The translations under genes and the position numbers were made by a program. The notes beneath the pieces are model-generated. The model saw only the letters and a list, made by a program, of their open reading frames with translations, did no database searches and was not told the DNA's origin. From Candidatus Blautia faecigallinarum (GTDB lineage Bacteria > Bacillota > Clostridia > Lachnospirales > Lachnospiraceae), in assembly GCA_019116385.1 (NCBI GenBank), contig DXBU01000128.1, positions 1 to 42,114 on the forward strand: DNA of 42,114 bases, written 5' to 3'. Below are positions 8,534-16,506 of the stretch, one piece after another (the first letter of the stretch is position 1; the number at the start of each line of letters is the position of its first letter).

Positions 8534-9294
8534 CTTCGCTCACCGCCTGTCGCCAGCATTGTCAGAGTATCGGATATCTTCTGATAAAGCTCATTTTCTG
8601 TACCGGAACCCCGATAGATCTGATGATAGACCTCCCCGTCCTTGATAAACAGTACCCTGCCCGCATGGCTTGCGGCTTTTACCGAGTGGGTGACCATCAG
8701 GATCGTCTGTCCCTTCCGGTTGATCTCGCCAAATAAACGCAGCAGCTCGTCGGTGGATCTGGAATCCAGAGCGCCGGTAGGTTCGTCCGCCAGGATCAGC
8801 CTTGGATTTGTGATCAGCGCTCTTGCCACCGCCGCGCGCTGTTTCTGGCCTCCGGATACCTCGTAGGGATATTTCTTTAAAAGGGAGGTGATCCCCAGCT
8901 GCCGGGCAATGGGCGTCAGCCGTTCCTCCATTTCTGCCGGGCTTTTTCCGGAAAGCACCAGGGGCAGATAGATGTTATCCTCCAGAGAAAAGGTATCCAG
9001 CAGATTGAAATCCTGGAAGACAAAACCCAGGCGGTCACGCCGGAAAGCCGCGATCTCGGATTCCCGGATCCTGGACAGATCCTTTCCGTCCAGGCAGACC
9101 GTGCCGGAGGTGGGCTTATCCAGCGCTGCAAGGATATTTAACAGCGTTGTTTTTCCGGAACCGGATTCCCCCATGATCGCCACATATTCCCCTTCCTCCA
9201 CCTGGAAGGTGACATTGGAAAGAGCCTGCACCTGGTTTCCTCCAAAGCGGGTGGTATATATTTTCTTTACTGCATTAACCTGTAAAATACTCAT
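8530..9294 (-). CDS. Bce-type ABC transporter ATPase
   Basis: A 254-aa ATP-binding subunit of the MacB/LolD/BceA group. Walker A is GESGSGKTT at residues 42-50, the signature is VSGGQKQR, and Walker B is LILADEPTGALDS followed by the H-loop in MVTHS. It drives the permease encoded directly downstream. A strong aaaaggaggc ribosome site precedes ATG 9294. The 109-bp gap upstream holds a palindrome that fits the binding consensus of Bce-type response regulators and a TACAAT -10 box with a poor -35, as expected of an activator-dependent promoter. Confidence 0.93.
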   Translation of the reverse strand: MSILQVNAVKKIYTTRFGGNQVQALSNVTFQVEEGEYVAIMGESGSGKTTLLNILAALDKPTSGTVCLDGKDLSRIRESEIAAFRRDRLGFVFQDFNLLDTFSLEDNIYLPLVLSGKSPAEMEERLTPIARQLGITSLLKKYPYEVSGGQKQRAAVARALITNPRLILADEPTGALDSRSTDELLRLFGEINRKGQTILMVTHSVKAASHAGRVLFIKDGEVYHQIYRGSGTENELYQKISDTLTMLATGGERR

Positions 9295-9324
9295 TGTTTT
9301 GCCTCCTTTTATTCTTGCAGGCTT

Positions 9325-9330
9325 ATTGTA
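9325..9330 (-). promoter_or_regulatory. -10 box of the Bce transporter genes
   Basis: On the minus strand TACAAT (9330-9325) lies between the regulator palindrome and the ATPase ribosome site. The -35 region 17 bp upstream (about GGCGGG) is far from consensus, which fits a promoter needing the response regulator. Confidence 0.45.
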
Positions 9331-9381
9331 GCAAAAAAGGGAAATGGCCCGCCATCGATTTGGCTTACATTTCCCCCTGTA

Positions 9382-9403
9382 TTTCTTACACTTTTGTAAG
9401 AAA
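9382..9403. promoter_or_regulatory. Bce-regulator operator palindrome (TTACA-N4-TGTAA)
   Basis: Perfect 9-bp arms tttcttaca (9382-9390) and tgtaagaaa (9395-9403) with a 4-nt spacer. The core TTACA-CTTT-TGTAA fits the TNACA-N4-TGTAA consensus reported for BceR-type response regulators. It starts directly after the kinase stop codon and upstream of the ATPase gene, where such sites activate the transporter genes. It could also act as a weak terminator of the regulator-kinase transcript, but it has no T-run on the minus strand. Confidence 0.65.
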
Positions 9404-10393
9404 TCATTCCACCTGAAGCTTCACCTGGTCCAGGTCAATACGCACAACGGTCCCTTCATCCAGAGAAGACTGGATCGTGATCCGGTGCCCTAAATTATCG
9501 CAGATCCTCTTACACAGATAAAGGCCGATCCCGCTGGCCTTCTTATCGCTCCTTCCGTTATACCCGGTATAACTTTTTTCAAATACCCGTGGAAGATCCT
9601 CCGGCGCGATCCCGATGCCGGTATCCCGGATACACAGTGTTTTCGGCGCCTCCATGGTGATGGTGATGCTCCCTTTGCCGGTATATTTGATCCCGTTGGA
9701 CAATACCTGTTCGATAACAAAAGAGAGCCATTTTTCATCTGTCAATACCTTTTCCTGTATGGGTTCATAGCGAAGCTGCAGTTTCTTTCGGATAAAAGAA
9801 CCGGCAAATTTCTTGACTGCATCCCGGATAATGGGATCCAGCTCCTGTTCCCGGAAAACATAGTCCCTGGAGGAAGAATCAAGGCGGAGAAAAGCCAGCA
9901 CCATCTCCACATACTGCTCGATCCTCTGCAGTTCCTCAGACAACTGCCGGGAAATGGGCGTATCCTCACTTTGCAGGGTAAGGCGCATAGAGGCAATGGG
10001 CGTCTTGATCTGATGGACCCAGATGGTATAATAATCCACCATGTCCTGATATTTCAGGGAAAATTCAGACTGAAGCCGGCTCTGTTCCCGGCGGAGAGCC
10101 TGGATGACCGCCTGGTAATCCTCATCGTCCAGGGAGTTCACTTCCGGCAGTTCCTCCATCAGTTCAGCCGGAAGCAGGCAAAGCTCTGTCAGCTTTTGGT
10201 GTTTCTTTTGCACATTCCAAAAATCCCATGCGAAATAAAACAGGGAAAGGATCAGACACACTGCGATAGGGTACAGGGCCGCTCCCAGGGGAAGTCCGTA
10301 CAGAAAAAATGCGGTCAGAAAGATCAGAGAGCAGGCAGCAAACAAAAAGATCCCCTGCTTTCGCTGTTTGATATACATATTTAAAAGTTTCAT
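9404..10393 (-). CDS. Intramembrane-sensing histidine kinase (BceS type)
   Basis: A 329-aa kinase. Two transmembrane helices near the N-terminus (about 14-34 and 38-56) are joined by almost no external loop, the hallmark of intramembrane-sensing kinases that rely on a Bce transporter as their sensor. The dimerisation and phosphoacceptor helix has IWVHQIKTPIASMRL with His127. The ATPase part carries the N box (VIEQVLSNGIKYTG), G1 box (IRDTGIGI), F box (FEKSYTG) and G2 box (ASGIGLYL). It lies 13 bp after the response regulator and just upstream of the transporter genes. Confidence 0.92.
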   Translation of the reverse strand: MKLLNMYIKQRKQGIFLFAACSLIFLTAFFLYGLPLGAALYPIAVCLILSLFYFAWDFWNVQKKHQKLTELCLLPAELMEELPEVNSLDDEDYQAVIQALRREQSRLQSEFSLKYQDMVDYYTIWVHQIKTPIASMRLTLQSEDTPISRQLSEELQRIEQYVEMVLAFLRLDSSSRDYVFREQELDPIIRDAVKKFAGSFIRKKLQLRYEPIQEKVLTDEKWLSFVIEQVLSNGIKYTGKGSITITMEAPKTLCIRDTGIGIAPEDLPRVFEKSYTGYNGRSDKKASGIGLYLCKRICDNLGHRITIQSSLDEGTVVRIDLDQVKLQVE

Positions 10394-10406
10394 CCCACGC
10401 TCTCCT

Positions 10407-11078
10407 TTAGCCGATCATATATCCTACGCCGAATTTTGTAGTGATAAAGTCATGGAGGCCCGCAGCCTCCAGCTTTTTCCGCAGACGGTTGACATTTACG
10501 GTCAGCGTGTTTTCATCCACAAAGCTGTCCGTCTCCCAAAGGCGCTCCATCAGCCTTTCACGGCTGACGACCTTGCCTTTGTTTTCCATCAGGGCCAGTA
10601 AGATACGGTATTCGTTTTTGGTAAGAGGTATGGTTTCCTCCTGGAAGGTTAGTGTGTTGTCCCCTGTATTCAGCAAAGCTCCCCGATGTTCAAAGACGGG
10701 AACCGAAGTCCCGAAGTCGTAGGTGCGGCGGAGCATAGCCTGGATCTTGGCGATCAGCACACTCTGGTCAAAGGGTTTGGCGATAAAATCGTCTGCGCCC
10801 ATGTTTACCGCCATAACGATATTCATATTGTCCGATGCAGAAGAGATAAAAATGACCGGGACCTTGGAAATCCTTCGGATCTCGCTGCACCAGTGGTATC
10901 CGTTAAAAAAAGGCAGTACAATATCAAGCAATACTAAATGGGGATCATATTCTGCAAATTCAGCCATGACATTCCGGAAATCTTCCACACACCGTGCGTC
11001 AAGTCCCCACATCCTGGTCTGCTCCGCTATGGCGGAGGCGATCCCCGGATCATCTTCCACAATTAAAATTCGATACAT
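10407..11078 (-). CDS. OmpR-family response regulator (BceR type)
   Basis: A 223-aa two-domain regulator. The receiver domain has the acidic pair Asp9/Asp10, phosphoacceptor Asp52 (LVLLDIVLP), a conserved Ser (FISSAS) and Lys (AKPF). The C-terminal winged helix (about 125-223) ends in the usual ENTLTVNVNRLRKKLE recognition helix. It is the first gene of the minus-strand Bce unit and is expected to bind the palindrome upstream of the ATPase gene. A near-consensus promoter lies upstream, suggesting steady basal expression of regulator and kinase. Confidence 0.93.
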   Translation of the reverse strand: MYRILIVEDDPGIASAIAEQTRMWGLDARCVEDFRNVMAEFAEYDPHLVLLDIVLPFFNGYHWCSEIRRISKVPVIFISSASDNMNIVMAVNMGADDFIAKPFDQSVLIAKIQAMLRRTYDFGTSVPVFEHRGALLNTGDNTLTFQEETIPLTKNEYRILLALMENKGKVVSRERLMERLWETDSFVDENTLTVNVNRLRKKLEAAGLHDFITTKFGVGYMIG

Positions 11079-11104
11079 CGCGATGCTTCCTTTCTTTTCG
11101 CCTA

Positions 11105-11133
11105 ATTATAGCGCCAAGTCAGACGAATGCCAA
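11105..11133 (-). promoter_or_regulatory. Promoter of the regulator-kinase unit
   Basis: On the minus strand TTGGCA (11133-11128), a 17-bp spacer and TATAAT (11110-11105). This is close to the housekeeping sigma consensus and sits about 27 bp before the regulator start codon. Confidence 0.7.
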
Positions 11134-11255
11134 GGGCATTGGAGTATTTTACCGAGTATTTTCTCTACCTTTGTGAATTTTAAGGCTATTGAGTTGATTT
11201 TGCATTGCAAATAGTATATACTATAAGTGCAATAACCATGAAAGGGGCTGATACA

Positions 11256-11531
11256 ATGGCTAACACAATAAATTTCAGCGTCCGTATGGACAGCGACATC
11301 AAAAAGCAATGCGAAACGCTTTATAATGAATTAGGCATGAACCTTACCACAGCGATCAATGTCTTTCTGCGTCAGTCGCTCCGCGCCGGCGGCTTTCCCT
11401 TTGAAGTCAGGCTGGAACAGCCCAACAAGGAAACCATTGCCGCCCTGCTGGAGGCAGAACGAATTGCACGTGATCCCAGCGTGAAGCACTACTCCGATGT
11501 GGAAGAAGCTCTCCGGGAGCTGAAACGATGA
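11256..11531 (+). CDS. RelB/DinJ-family antitoxin
   Basis: A 91-aa protein beginning MANTINFSVRMDSDIKKQCE, the N-terminal ribbon-helix-helix of RelB/DinJ antitoxins, with the family segment LGMNLTTAINVFLRQSLRAGGFPFEV. The C-terminal tail normally wraps and neutralises the partner toxin. The frame is open from 11205, but ATG 11256 follows a proper aaagggg ribosome site and matches the family start. Its stop overlaps the start of the toxin gene by 4 bp, the normal arrangement, but that toxin gene is cut short after about 22 codons. It is therefore an orphan antitoxin here. Confidence 0.88.
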   Translation: MANTINFSVRMDSDIKKQCETLYNELGMNLTTAINVFLRQSLRAGGFPFEVRLEQPNKETIAALLEAERIARDPSVKHYSDVEEALRELKR

Positions 11532-11600
11532 AGCGCGACATTGTTTGGACAACAAAGTTCAAAAAGGATTATAAGCTGGCGATAAAACGCCGTATGGGGA
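11528..11600 (+). pseudogene. Truncated YafQ/RelE-type toxin gene
   Basis: The frame starts MKRDIVWTTKFKKDYKLAIKRR, the usual N-terminus of YafQ-type mRNA interferases, then continues with sequence unlike the family. About 70 further residues, including the catalytic histidines, are missing. The open frame runs on to 11857 but that part is a chance reading through a hairpin and the antisense of the next gene. The break point is near 11594-11600. Confidence 0.75.
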
Positions 11601-11650
11601 AACCTGTACGGCGGTTTTGTGCGTATAAAAGGCATCATAAAACGCGATAT

Positions 11651-11691
11651 CCCCGAAATCCTTGGTCGTTTACAAGGATTTCGGGGATTTT
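11651..11691. terminator. Perfect 13-bp hairpin with T-run in the scar region
   Basis: Arms ccccgaaatcctt (11651-11663) and aaggatttcgggg (11674-11686) are perfect with a 10-nt loop, followed by attttt on the plus strand. It would end transcription of the antitoxin and toxin remnant. It lies in the foreign-looking 130 bp between two broken genes. Confidence 0.7.
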
Positions 11692-11733
11692 TAACCCGAC
11701 CCCTCAGGCCAGAATGCAAATCTTCTGCTTCAC

Positions 11734-11775
11734 TCACGGACAGCTTCCCAGGATCTTAATATCATGTGCCGCCAT
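11734..11775 (-). pseudogene. Remnant of a gene start, possibly a thioredoxin-like redox protein
   Basis: A very strong ribosome site (aaaaaaggaggc) precedes an ATG that opens a frame of only 13 codons, MAAHDIKILGSCP, then stop. The opening looks like the start of small thioredoxin-like redox-active disulfide proteins (pattern K-I-L-G-S-G-C-P-x-C), with the reading frame lost at the Cys motif. It lies 24 bp downstream of the DUF134-NifX gene, so it was probably once its operon partner. The family call is tentative; the truncation is plain. Confidence 0.45.
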
Positions 11776-11799
11776 ATCTGCCTCCTTTTTTCAGACAGA

Positions 11800-12597
11800 T
11801 CAGTGGTTTCCTGCGCAGCCCTGCCTGTCCTCTCCGCAGTGGTGTCCTTCTCCATGATGCTCTCCGCACTGATGTCCCTCGCCGTGATGGCTGCACCGGG
11901 TATCCGGGTTATAGGCAAGGTTTCCTGCCAGAAGGGCTTTTACCGCTTCGTCTGCGTTTCCGGAAACGCCGCCGTAAAGCTGGATCCCTGCGTCGGCAAG
12001 GGCATTCTTGGCGCCTATTCCGATCCCGCCGCAGATCAGGGTATCCACCTTCAGCTCTTTCAAAAAGCCTGCCAGCGCGCCGTGCCCGCTGCCGTTGGTG
12101 TCTGCTGTCTGTTCTCTTGTGATCGTTCCGTTCTCCACGTCATAAATCTTAAATTGTTCGGTGTGTCCAAAGTGCTGGAATACGTTTCCATTTTCAAATG
12201 TTACTGCTATTCTCATCTCATGCTCTCCTTTCGGTGCTGCCGCGGCTTGAGTCCCGATAAAGCCGGAGGCCCTGCCGCATCTTTTCCGGCAGAAATGAAC
12301 CGCCGAGCCGTCACAAAGACGGTAATCGCCGCCTTCTATGACCAGCCTTTTCCCATTTACGATGCTGTCTGCGATCTTTTCCCTGGCACTTTCGTAGATC
12401 TCCGTCACCGTGGTCCTGGAAATGTCCATCCGCTTCGCGCACTGCTCATGGGTCAGCTTCTCCAGATCGATCAGCCGGATCACCTCATATTCGTCCACTG
12501 CAAGGATCACCGATTCCTTGCAGAAAATACCGTCCGGCATAAAACTGCTGTATTCCGGTTCTGCACAGACTCTCCGGCACCTTCTCGGTCTTGCCAT
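11800..12597 (-). CDS. DUF134 / NifX-like (dinitrogenase cofactor-type) fusion protein
   Basis: A 265-aa two-part protein. Residues 1 to about 100 form a DUF134 domain, a helix-turn-helix protein with an N-terminal MARPRRCRRVC basic and Cys segment and the HTH LTHEQCAKRMDISRTTVTEIYESAREKIADSI. From MRIAVTFENGNVFQHFGHTEQFKIYDV (about 127) it is a NifX/NifB-C-type iron-molybdenum-cofactor-binding fold, with LICGGIGIGAKNALADAGI. The last 30 residues are His/Cys-rich (HHGEGHQCGEHHGEGHHCGE) and probably bind metal. The family is common in anaerobes without nitrogenase and is thought to handle metals or Fe-S clusters. The original partner gene downstream seems lost. Confidence 0.85.
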   Translation of the reverse strand: MARPRRCRRVCAEPEYSSFMPDGIFCKESVILAVDEYEVIRLIDLEKLTHEQCAKRMDISRTTVTEIYESAREKIADSIVNGKRLVIEGGDYRLCDGSAVHFCRKRCGRASGFIGTQAAAAPKGEHEMRIAVTFENGNVFQHFGHTEQFKIYDVENGTITREQTADTNGSGHGALAGFLKELKVDTLICGGIGIGAKNALADAGIQLYGGVSGNADEAVKALLAGNLAYNPDTRCSHHGEGHQCGEHHGEGHHCGEDRQGCAGNH

Positions 12598-12744
12598 GAT
12601 GACACCTCCGTTTCATTTCCGTCATATGTCGAAAATAATATAACACACTCTTCCAAAAAAAGCAAGTTATTTTGAAGTTTAAAAAAGAAGTAAAATCGTT
12701 TATACTTTTAGGAGAATCTCTACGATGGATAACAGGAGGATATC

Positions 12745-13317
12745 ATGCCCAATACTACCAAGAATGCTCTGGAAGCTTCCTTAAAAAAGCTTATGCTGAA
12801 AAAACCTCTGGACAAGATCACCATCCAGGATCTTACCCAGGACTGCGGCATCAGCCGCATGGCTTTTTATTACCATTTTAAAGATATCTATGATCTGGTG
12901 GAATGGGCCTGCCTGGAAGACGCCGCCAGAGCCCTCCAGGGAAAGAAAACCTGGGATACCTGGCAGGAAGGACTGCTCCAGATCTTTGAAGCGGTCTATG
13001 AAAACAAACCCTTTATCCTCAATGCCTACCGGTGCATCAGCCGGGATCAGATCGAAAGCTTCCTCTTCAAGCTCACCTACTCCCTGATCATGGGCGTGGT
13101 GGAGGAACAGTCCGCAGGCCTGGACGTCACGGAAAAAGAAAAAACCTTTGTGGCTGATTTCTATAAATACTGTTTCGTAGGACTCATGCTGGACTGGATC
13201 AAGGCGGGAATGAAGGAGGACTACCACGGGCTTGTAAAGAGCATCTGCACGCTGCTGTCGGGAACGGTAGCCCATTCCATATCGAATTTTGCCGGGAATC
13301 CCGGGGAAAGATCATAA
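12745..13317 (+). CDS. TetR/AcrR-family regulator (DhaS-like)
   Basis: A 190-aa regulator with an N-terminal TetR helix-turn-helix (LDKITIQDLTQDCGISRMAFYYHFKDIYDLVEW, about residues 20-52) and a C-terminal domain of the clostridial DhaS-like group (LNAYRCISRDQIESFLF...). The start has a good aggagg site. It lies upstream of the oleate hydratase gene in the same direction, but a terminator separates them, so they are probably separate transcripts. Control of the hydratase by this regulator, for example in response to fatty acids, is possible but not shown. Confidence 0.85.
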   Translation: MPNTTKNALEASLKKLMLKKPLDKITIQDLTQDCGISRMAFYYHFKDIYDLVEWACLEDAARALQGKKTWDTWQEGLLQIFEAVYENKPFILNAYRCISRDQIESFLFKLTYSLIMGVVEEQSAGLDVTEKEKTFVADFYKYCFVGLMLDWIKAGMKEDYHGLVKSICTLLSGTVAHSISNFAGNPGERS

Positions 13318-13337
13318 ATGAACTTTTTATCAAAATA

Positions 13338-13374
13338 GGGCCGGTGATAAGTTTTTTATCATCCGGCCCTTTTT
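13338..13374 (+). terminator. Intrinsic terminator of the TetR gene
   Basis: gggccgg-tgataa pairs with ttatca-t-ccggccc (one bulged T) around a short loop and is followed by ttttt. It lies about 20 bp past the TetR stop codon. Confidence 0.8.
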
Positions 13375-13485
13375 GTAAATCGAAAATTCTCTTTCTTTCC
13401 ATTAAAATGAAGCCATCGTTCAAGGAAACACATACAATCCCCGTCGCCGGGGAAACCTAAGAGAAAAAGAAAGGTGGTCATTATT

Positions 13486-15462
13486 ATGGCAAAGAAAAAC
13501 TGGAAATTAGGTGTGGCTTCCGCCCTGGCCGCAGGCGCAGGCGCGGCCTATTATATGAAAAAGACAAAGGAGCCTTCCCTGCCGGAAAAGAAAAAAGCGG
13601 TCGCCTCCGACAGCAGCTACCGCAACACGGAACTGGGAAAATATAAGAAAAACAGCAAAGGGATTTATTACAGCAATGGAAATTATGAGGCCTTTGCCCG
13701 GCCGGAAAAGCCGGAAGGCATCGATGAGAAGCACGCCTATATCGTAGGAAGCGGTCTGGCCTCCCTGGCGGCAGCCTGCTTTCTGGTAAGAGACGCCCAG
13801 ATGCCCGGCTCCCATATCCATATCCTGGAAGCTATGGACATTGCCGGCGGCGCCTGCGACGGGATCCTGGATCCGGCCCGGGGCTACATCATGCGGGGCG
13901 GAAGAGAAATGGAAAATCATTTTGAATGTCTGTGGGATCTGTTCCGCAGCATTCCTTCTCTGGAAATCCCGGATGCGTCTGTTCTGGATGAGTTTTACTG
14001 GCTGAACAAGCACGATCCCAACTATTCCCTGTGCAGGGCGACAGTCAACCGGGGCAAGGACGCCCACACAGACGGCAAGTTCCGTTTAAGCCAAAAAGGA
14101 TGTATGGAGATCATGAAGCTTTTCCTTACCCCGGACGAGGATCTTTACGACAAGACCATCGAGGATGTTTTTGACGACGAGGTATTCTCCTCCACCTTCT
14201 GGCTGTACTGGCGCACCATGTTTGCCTTTGAAAACTGGCACAGCGCTCTGGAGATGAAGCTTTACTTCCAGCGGTTCATCCACCACATTTCCGGTCTGCC
14301 GGATTTCAGCGCCCTAAAATTCACCAGGTACAATCAGTATGAATCCCTGATCCTGCCCATGCAAAAATATCTGGAAGCCGCCGGAGTGGATTTCCAGTTC
14401 AATACAGAAGTCACAAATGTGGTTTTCGATTTTAAAGACGGGAAAAAGGTGGCCACTGCCATCGAATGCCGGGTAAAAGGCGTAGAAAAGGGGATCCTGC
14501 TCACAGAAAAAGATTATGTCTTCGTCACCAACGGCAGTTGTACCGAAGGGACCATCTACGGCGACCAGGACCATGCGCCAAACGGCGACGCGGAGATCCG
14601 GACCAGCGGATGCTGGAGCTTATGGAAAAACATTGCCCGGCAGGATCCTTCCTTCGGCCATCCGGAGAAATTCTGTTCCGACATCAGCAAAACCAACTGG
14701 GAATCCGCCACGGTCACAACGCTGGACGACAAGATCCTGCCGTATATCACCAATATCTGCAAGCGTGATCCCAGAAGCGGCAAGGTGGTCACCGGCGGCA
14801 TCGTAAGCTGCCAGGATTCCAGTTGGCTGTTAAGCTGGACCATCAACCGCCAGGGACAGTTCAAGGAGCAGGATCCGGAGAAGGTCTGCGTCTGGGTATA
14901 CGGGCTCTTTACAGATGTTCCCGGTGATTATGTGAAAAAGCCTATGAAGGATTGTACCGGCCGTGAGATCACCGAAGAATGGCTGTATCATCTGGGCGTT
15001 CCCACGGAACAGATCCCGGAGCTGGCGAAGCACAGCGCCGTCTGCGTGCCTACCATGATGCCCTATATCACCGCCTTCTTTATGCCCCGCGCCAAGGGCG
15101 ACCGGCCGGATGTGATCCCGGACGGATGCGTGAACTTTGCCTTTCTGGGTCAGTTCGCGGATACGCCCAGGGATACCGTGTTCACCACGGAGTATTCCGT
15201 CCGGACGGCTATGGAAGCCGTGTATGGTCTTTTCGGTGTGGACCGCGGCGTGCCCGAAGTCTGGGGCAGCGTCTATGACATCCGGGAGCTTTTAGACAGC
15301 TCCGTGAAACTCATGGATGGAAGATCCCCTCTGGAGATCCAGCTTCCGGGACCGCTGAATGCTTTGAAAAAACCGGCGCTGCATTTTATCAAAGGAACGG
15401 TGATCGAGAAAATCCTGAAGGATCACGATATATTAAAAGACGGAATGATCAGAAGCAGGTGA
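13486..15462 (+). CDS. ohyA: Oleate hydratase (myosin-cross-reactive-antigen family)
   Basis: A 658-aa FAD-dependent fatty-acid hydratase that adds water to the cis-9 double bond of oleate and related acids, giving 10-hydroxy fatty acids. The FAD fold begins with YIVGSGLASLAAACFLV (about 85-101), followed by the conserved RGGREMENHFECLWDLF (137 on), which holds active-site residues of the family. An N-terminal extension of about 80 residues begins with a hydrophobic Ala/Gly stretch (about 5-25) and a KKTKEP linker and may tether the enzyme to the membrane. I chose ATG 13486 with site aaaggtgg over the upstream in-frame GTG 13474, which lies inside that site. The 3' end overlaps the converging SDR gene by 14 bp. 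Confidence 0.9.
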   Translation: MAKKNWKLGVASALAAGAGAAYYMKKTKEPSLPEKKKAVASDSSYRNTELGKYKKNSKGIYYSNGNYEAFARPEKPEGIDEKHAYIVGSGLASLAAACFLVRDAQMPGSHIHILEAMDIAGGACDGILDPARGYIMRGGREMENHFECLWDLFRSIPSLEIPDASVLDEFYWLNKHDPNYSLCRATVNRGKDAHTDGKFRLSQKGCMEIMKLFLTPDEDLYDKTIEDVFDDEVFSSTFWLYWRTMFAFENWHSALEMKLYFQRFIHHISGLPDFSALKFTRYNQYESLILPMQKYLEAAGVDFQFNTEVTNVVFDFKDGKKVATAIECRVKGVEKGILLTEKDYVFVTNGSCTEGTIYGDQDHAPNGDAEIRTSGCWSLWKNIARQDPSFGHPEKFCSDISKTNWESATVTTLDDKILPYITNICKRDPRSGKVVTGGIVSCQDSSWLLSWTINRQGQFKEQDPEKVCVWVYGLFTDVPGDYVKKPMKDCTGREITEEWLYHLGVPTEQIPELAKHSAVCVPTMMPYITAFFMPRAKGDRPDVIPDGCVNFAFLGQFADTPRDTVFTTEYSVRTAMEAVYGLFGVDRGVPEVWGSVYDIRELLDSSVKLMDGRSPLEIQLPGPLNALKKPALHFIKGTVIEKILKDHDILKDGMIRSR

Positions 15463-16225
15463 ACGCGCCGTCAATGATAAAGTCCGAACCGGTAGTAAAG
15501 GTGCTGGTATCCCCTGCCAGGTATACACAGATGGACTCCAGCTCTTCCGGTCTGCCCATCCGGCCCAGAGGCGCCATCTCATTCCACTTTTCGATCAGTG
15601 GGATCAGAGTAGGCGAGTTCAGTGTCAGCTCGGTACCGATATATCCCGGGCTGATGCTGTTTACCCGGACGCCTCTCTTGGCCCACTCGATGGCCAGGGA
15701 TTTGGTCAGCTGGATCACGCCGGCTTTTGAAGCGTTGTAGGCACACTGGGGCTGGGGTACGTTTACGATATGTGCGGACATGGAAGCGGTATTGATAATG
15801 GAGCCGCCTCCGTGGGCAAGCATGTATTTCCCTGCCGCGATATCGGTAAGGAAGATACCGTTCAGGTTCACATTGATCACCTTATACCACTGCTCATAGG
15901 TCATCTCCTCCGCAGGGGCATTGATACAGATCCCTGCGTTATTATGGCAGAAATCCAGTCCTCCCAGCTCCGCCACTACCTGCTCTACCATGGCGTCCAC
16001 TTCTTCCTTGCTGGTACAGTCGGCCTGAATGGCGATCACCTTTCTGCCGGTGGCTGCCGCAAGCTCCTGTGCGGTTTTCTGTGCCTCCGGATAATCCAGG
16101 TCAACGATGGCCACGTCCGCTCCTGCTTCCGCAAAAGCTGTCGCGGTACATTTCCCGATCCCTCTGGCACCGCCTGTAACAAACCCTTTTTTTCCATCCA
16201 GTCTCATTTTTTCAATAATTCCCAT
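15449..16225 (-). CDS. Short-chain dehydrogenase/reductase
   Basis: A 258-aa classical SDR. Cofactor motif TGGARGIG is near residue 17, followed by the acidic IVDLDY at the end of strand 2, which favours NAD(H). Then come NNAG, the catalytic Ser in NTASMSA and YNASK with the Tyr/Lys pair. The tail TGSDFIIDGAFTCF is typical of sugar- or polyol-type SDRs such as gluconate 5-dehydrogenase or sorbose reductase; substrate cannot be fixed. It converges on and overlaps the oleate hydratase by 14 bp, so each transcript would be antisense to the end of the other. Confidence 0.88.
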   Translation of the reverse strand: MGIIEKMRLDGKKGFVTGGARGIGKCTATAFAEAGADVAIVDLDYPEAQKTAQELAAATGRKVIAIQADCTSKEEVDAMVEQVVAELGGLDFCHNNAGICINAPAEEMTYEQWYKVINVNLNGIFLTDIAAGKYMLAHGGGSIINTASMSAHIVNVPQPQCAYNASKAGVIQLTKSLAIEWAKRGVRVNSISPGYIGTELTLNSPTLIPLIEKWNEMAPLGRMGRPEELESICVYLAGDTSTFTTGSDFIIDGAFTCF

Positions 16226-16283
16226 ATACGTTCTCCTTTTCTCAGTTTTAATTTTGTAAAGTCATTTAACAAATTGTACTTAC

Positions 16284-16312
16284 ATATTATCTCAGAGACC
16301 CTCATCCGTCAA
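16284..16312 (-). promoter_or_regulatory. Promoter of the SDR gene
   Basis: On the minus strand TTGACG (16312-16307), a 17-bp spacer and TAATAT (16289-16284), about 60 bp before the SDR start codon. Confidence 0.6.
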
Positions 16313-16506
16313 TCTGTAATTCTGAATGAAATTATTCCCGGATTATTATGCAGAACAGACAATAGCACATTCTTTCCAATCCTGTTATAATAAAAAAGCA
16401 TTCGATATTTTACAAAATGCCTTTACAAAATATAGAAAGATACCATGGGCAAAAGTTCTAAGCCCACATGAGCTTACTTATACTCACAGGTATATACGAG
16501 GGAACC

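Noticed and set aside
9382..9403. Palindrome as the terminator of the regulator-kinase transcript
   Set aside because: No T-run follows on the minus strand, and the core fits the regulator consensus, so the operator reading is preferred.
11528..11857. 109-codon frame as a full toxin
   Set aside because: Only the first 22 residues match the toxin family; the rest reads through a terminator hairpin and into antisense of the next gene.
11764..12675. 303-codon plus-strand frame
   Set aside because: It is the antisense of the DUF134-NifX gene, whose domains are unmistakable.
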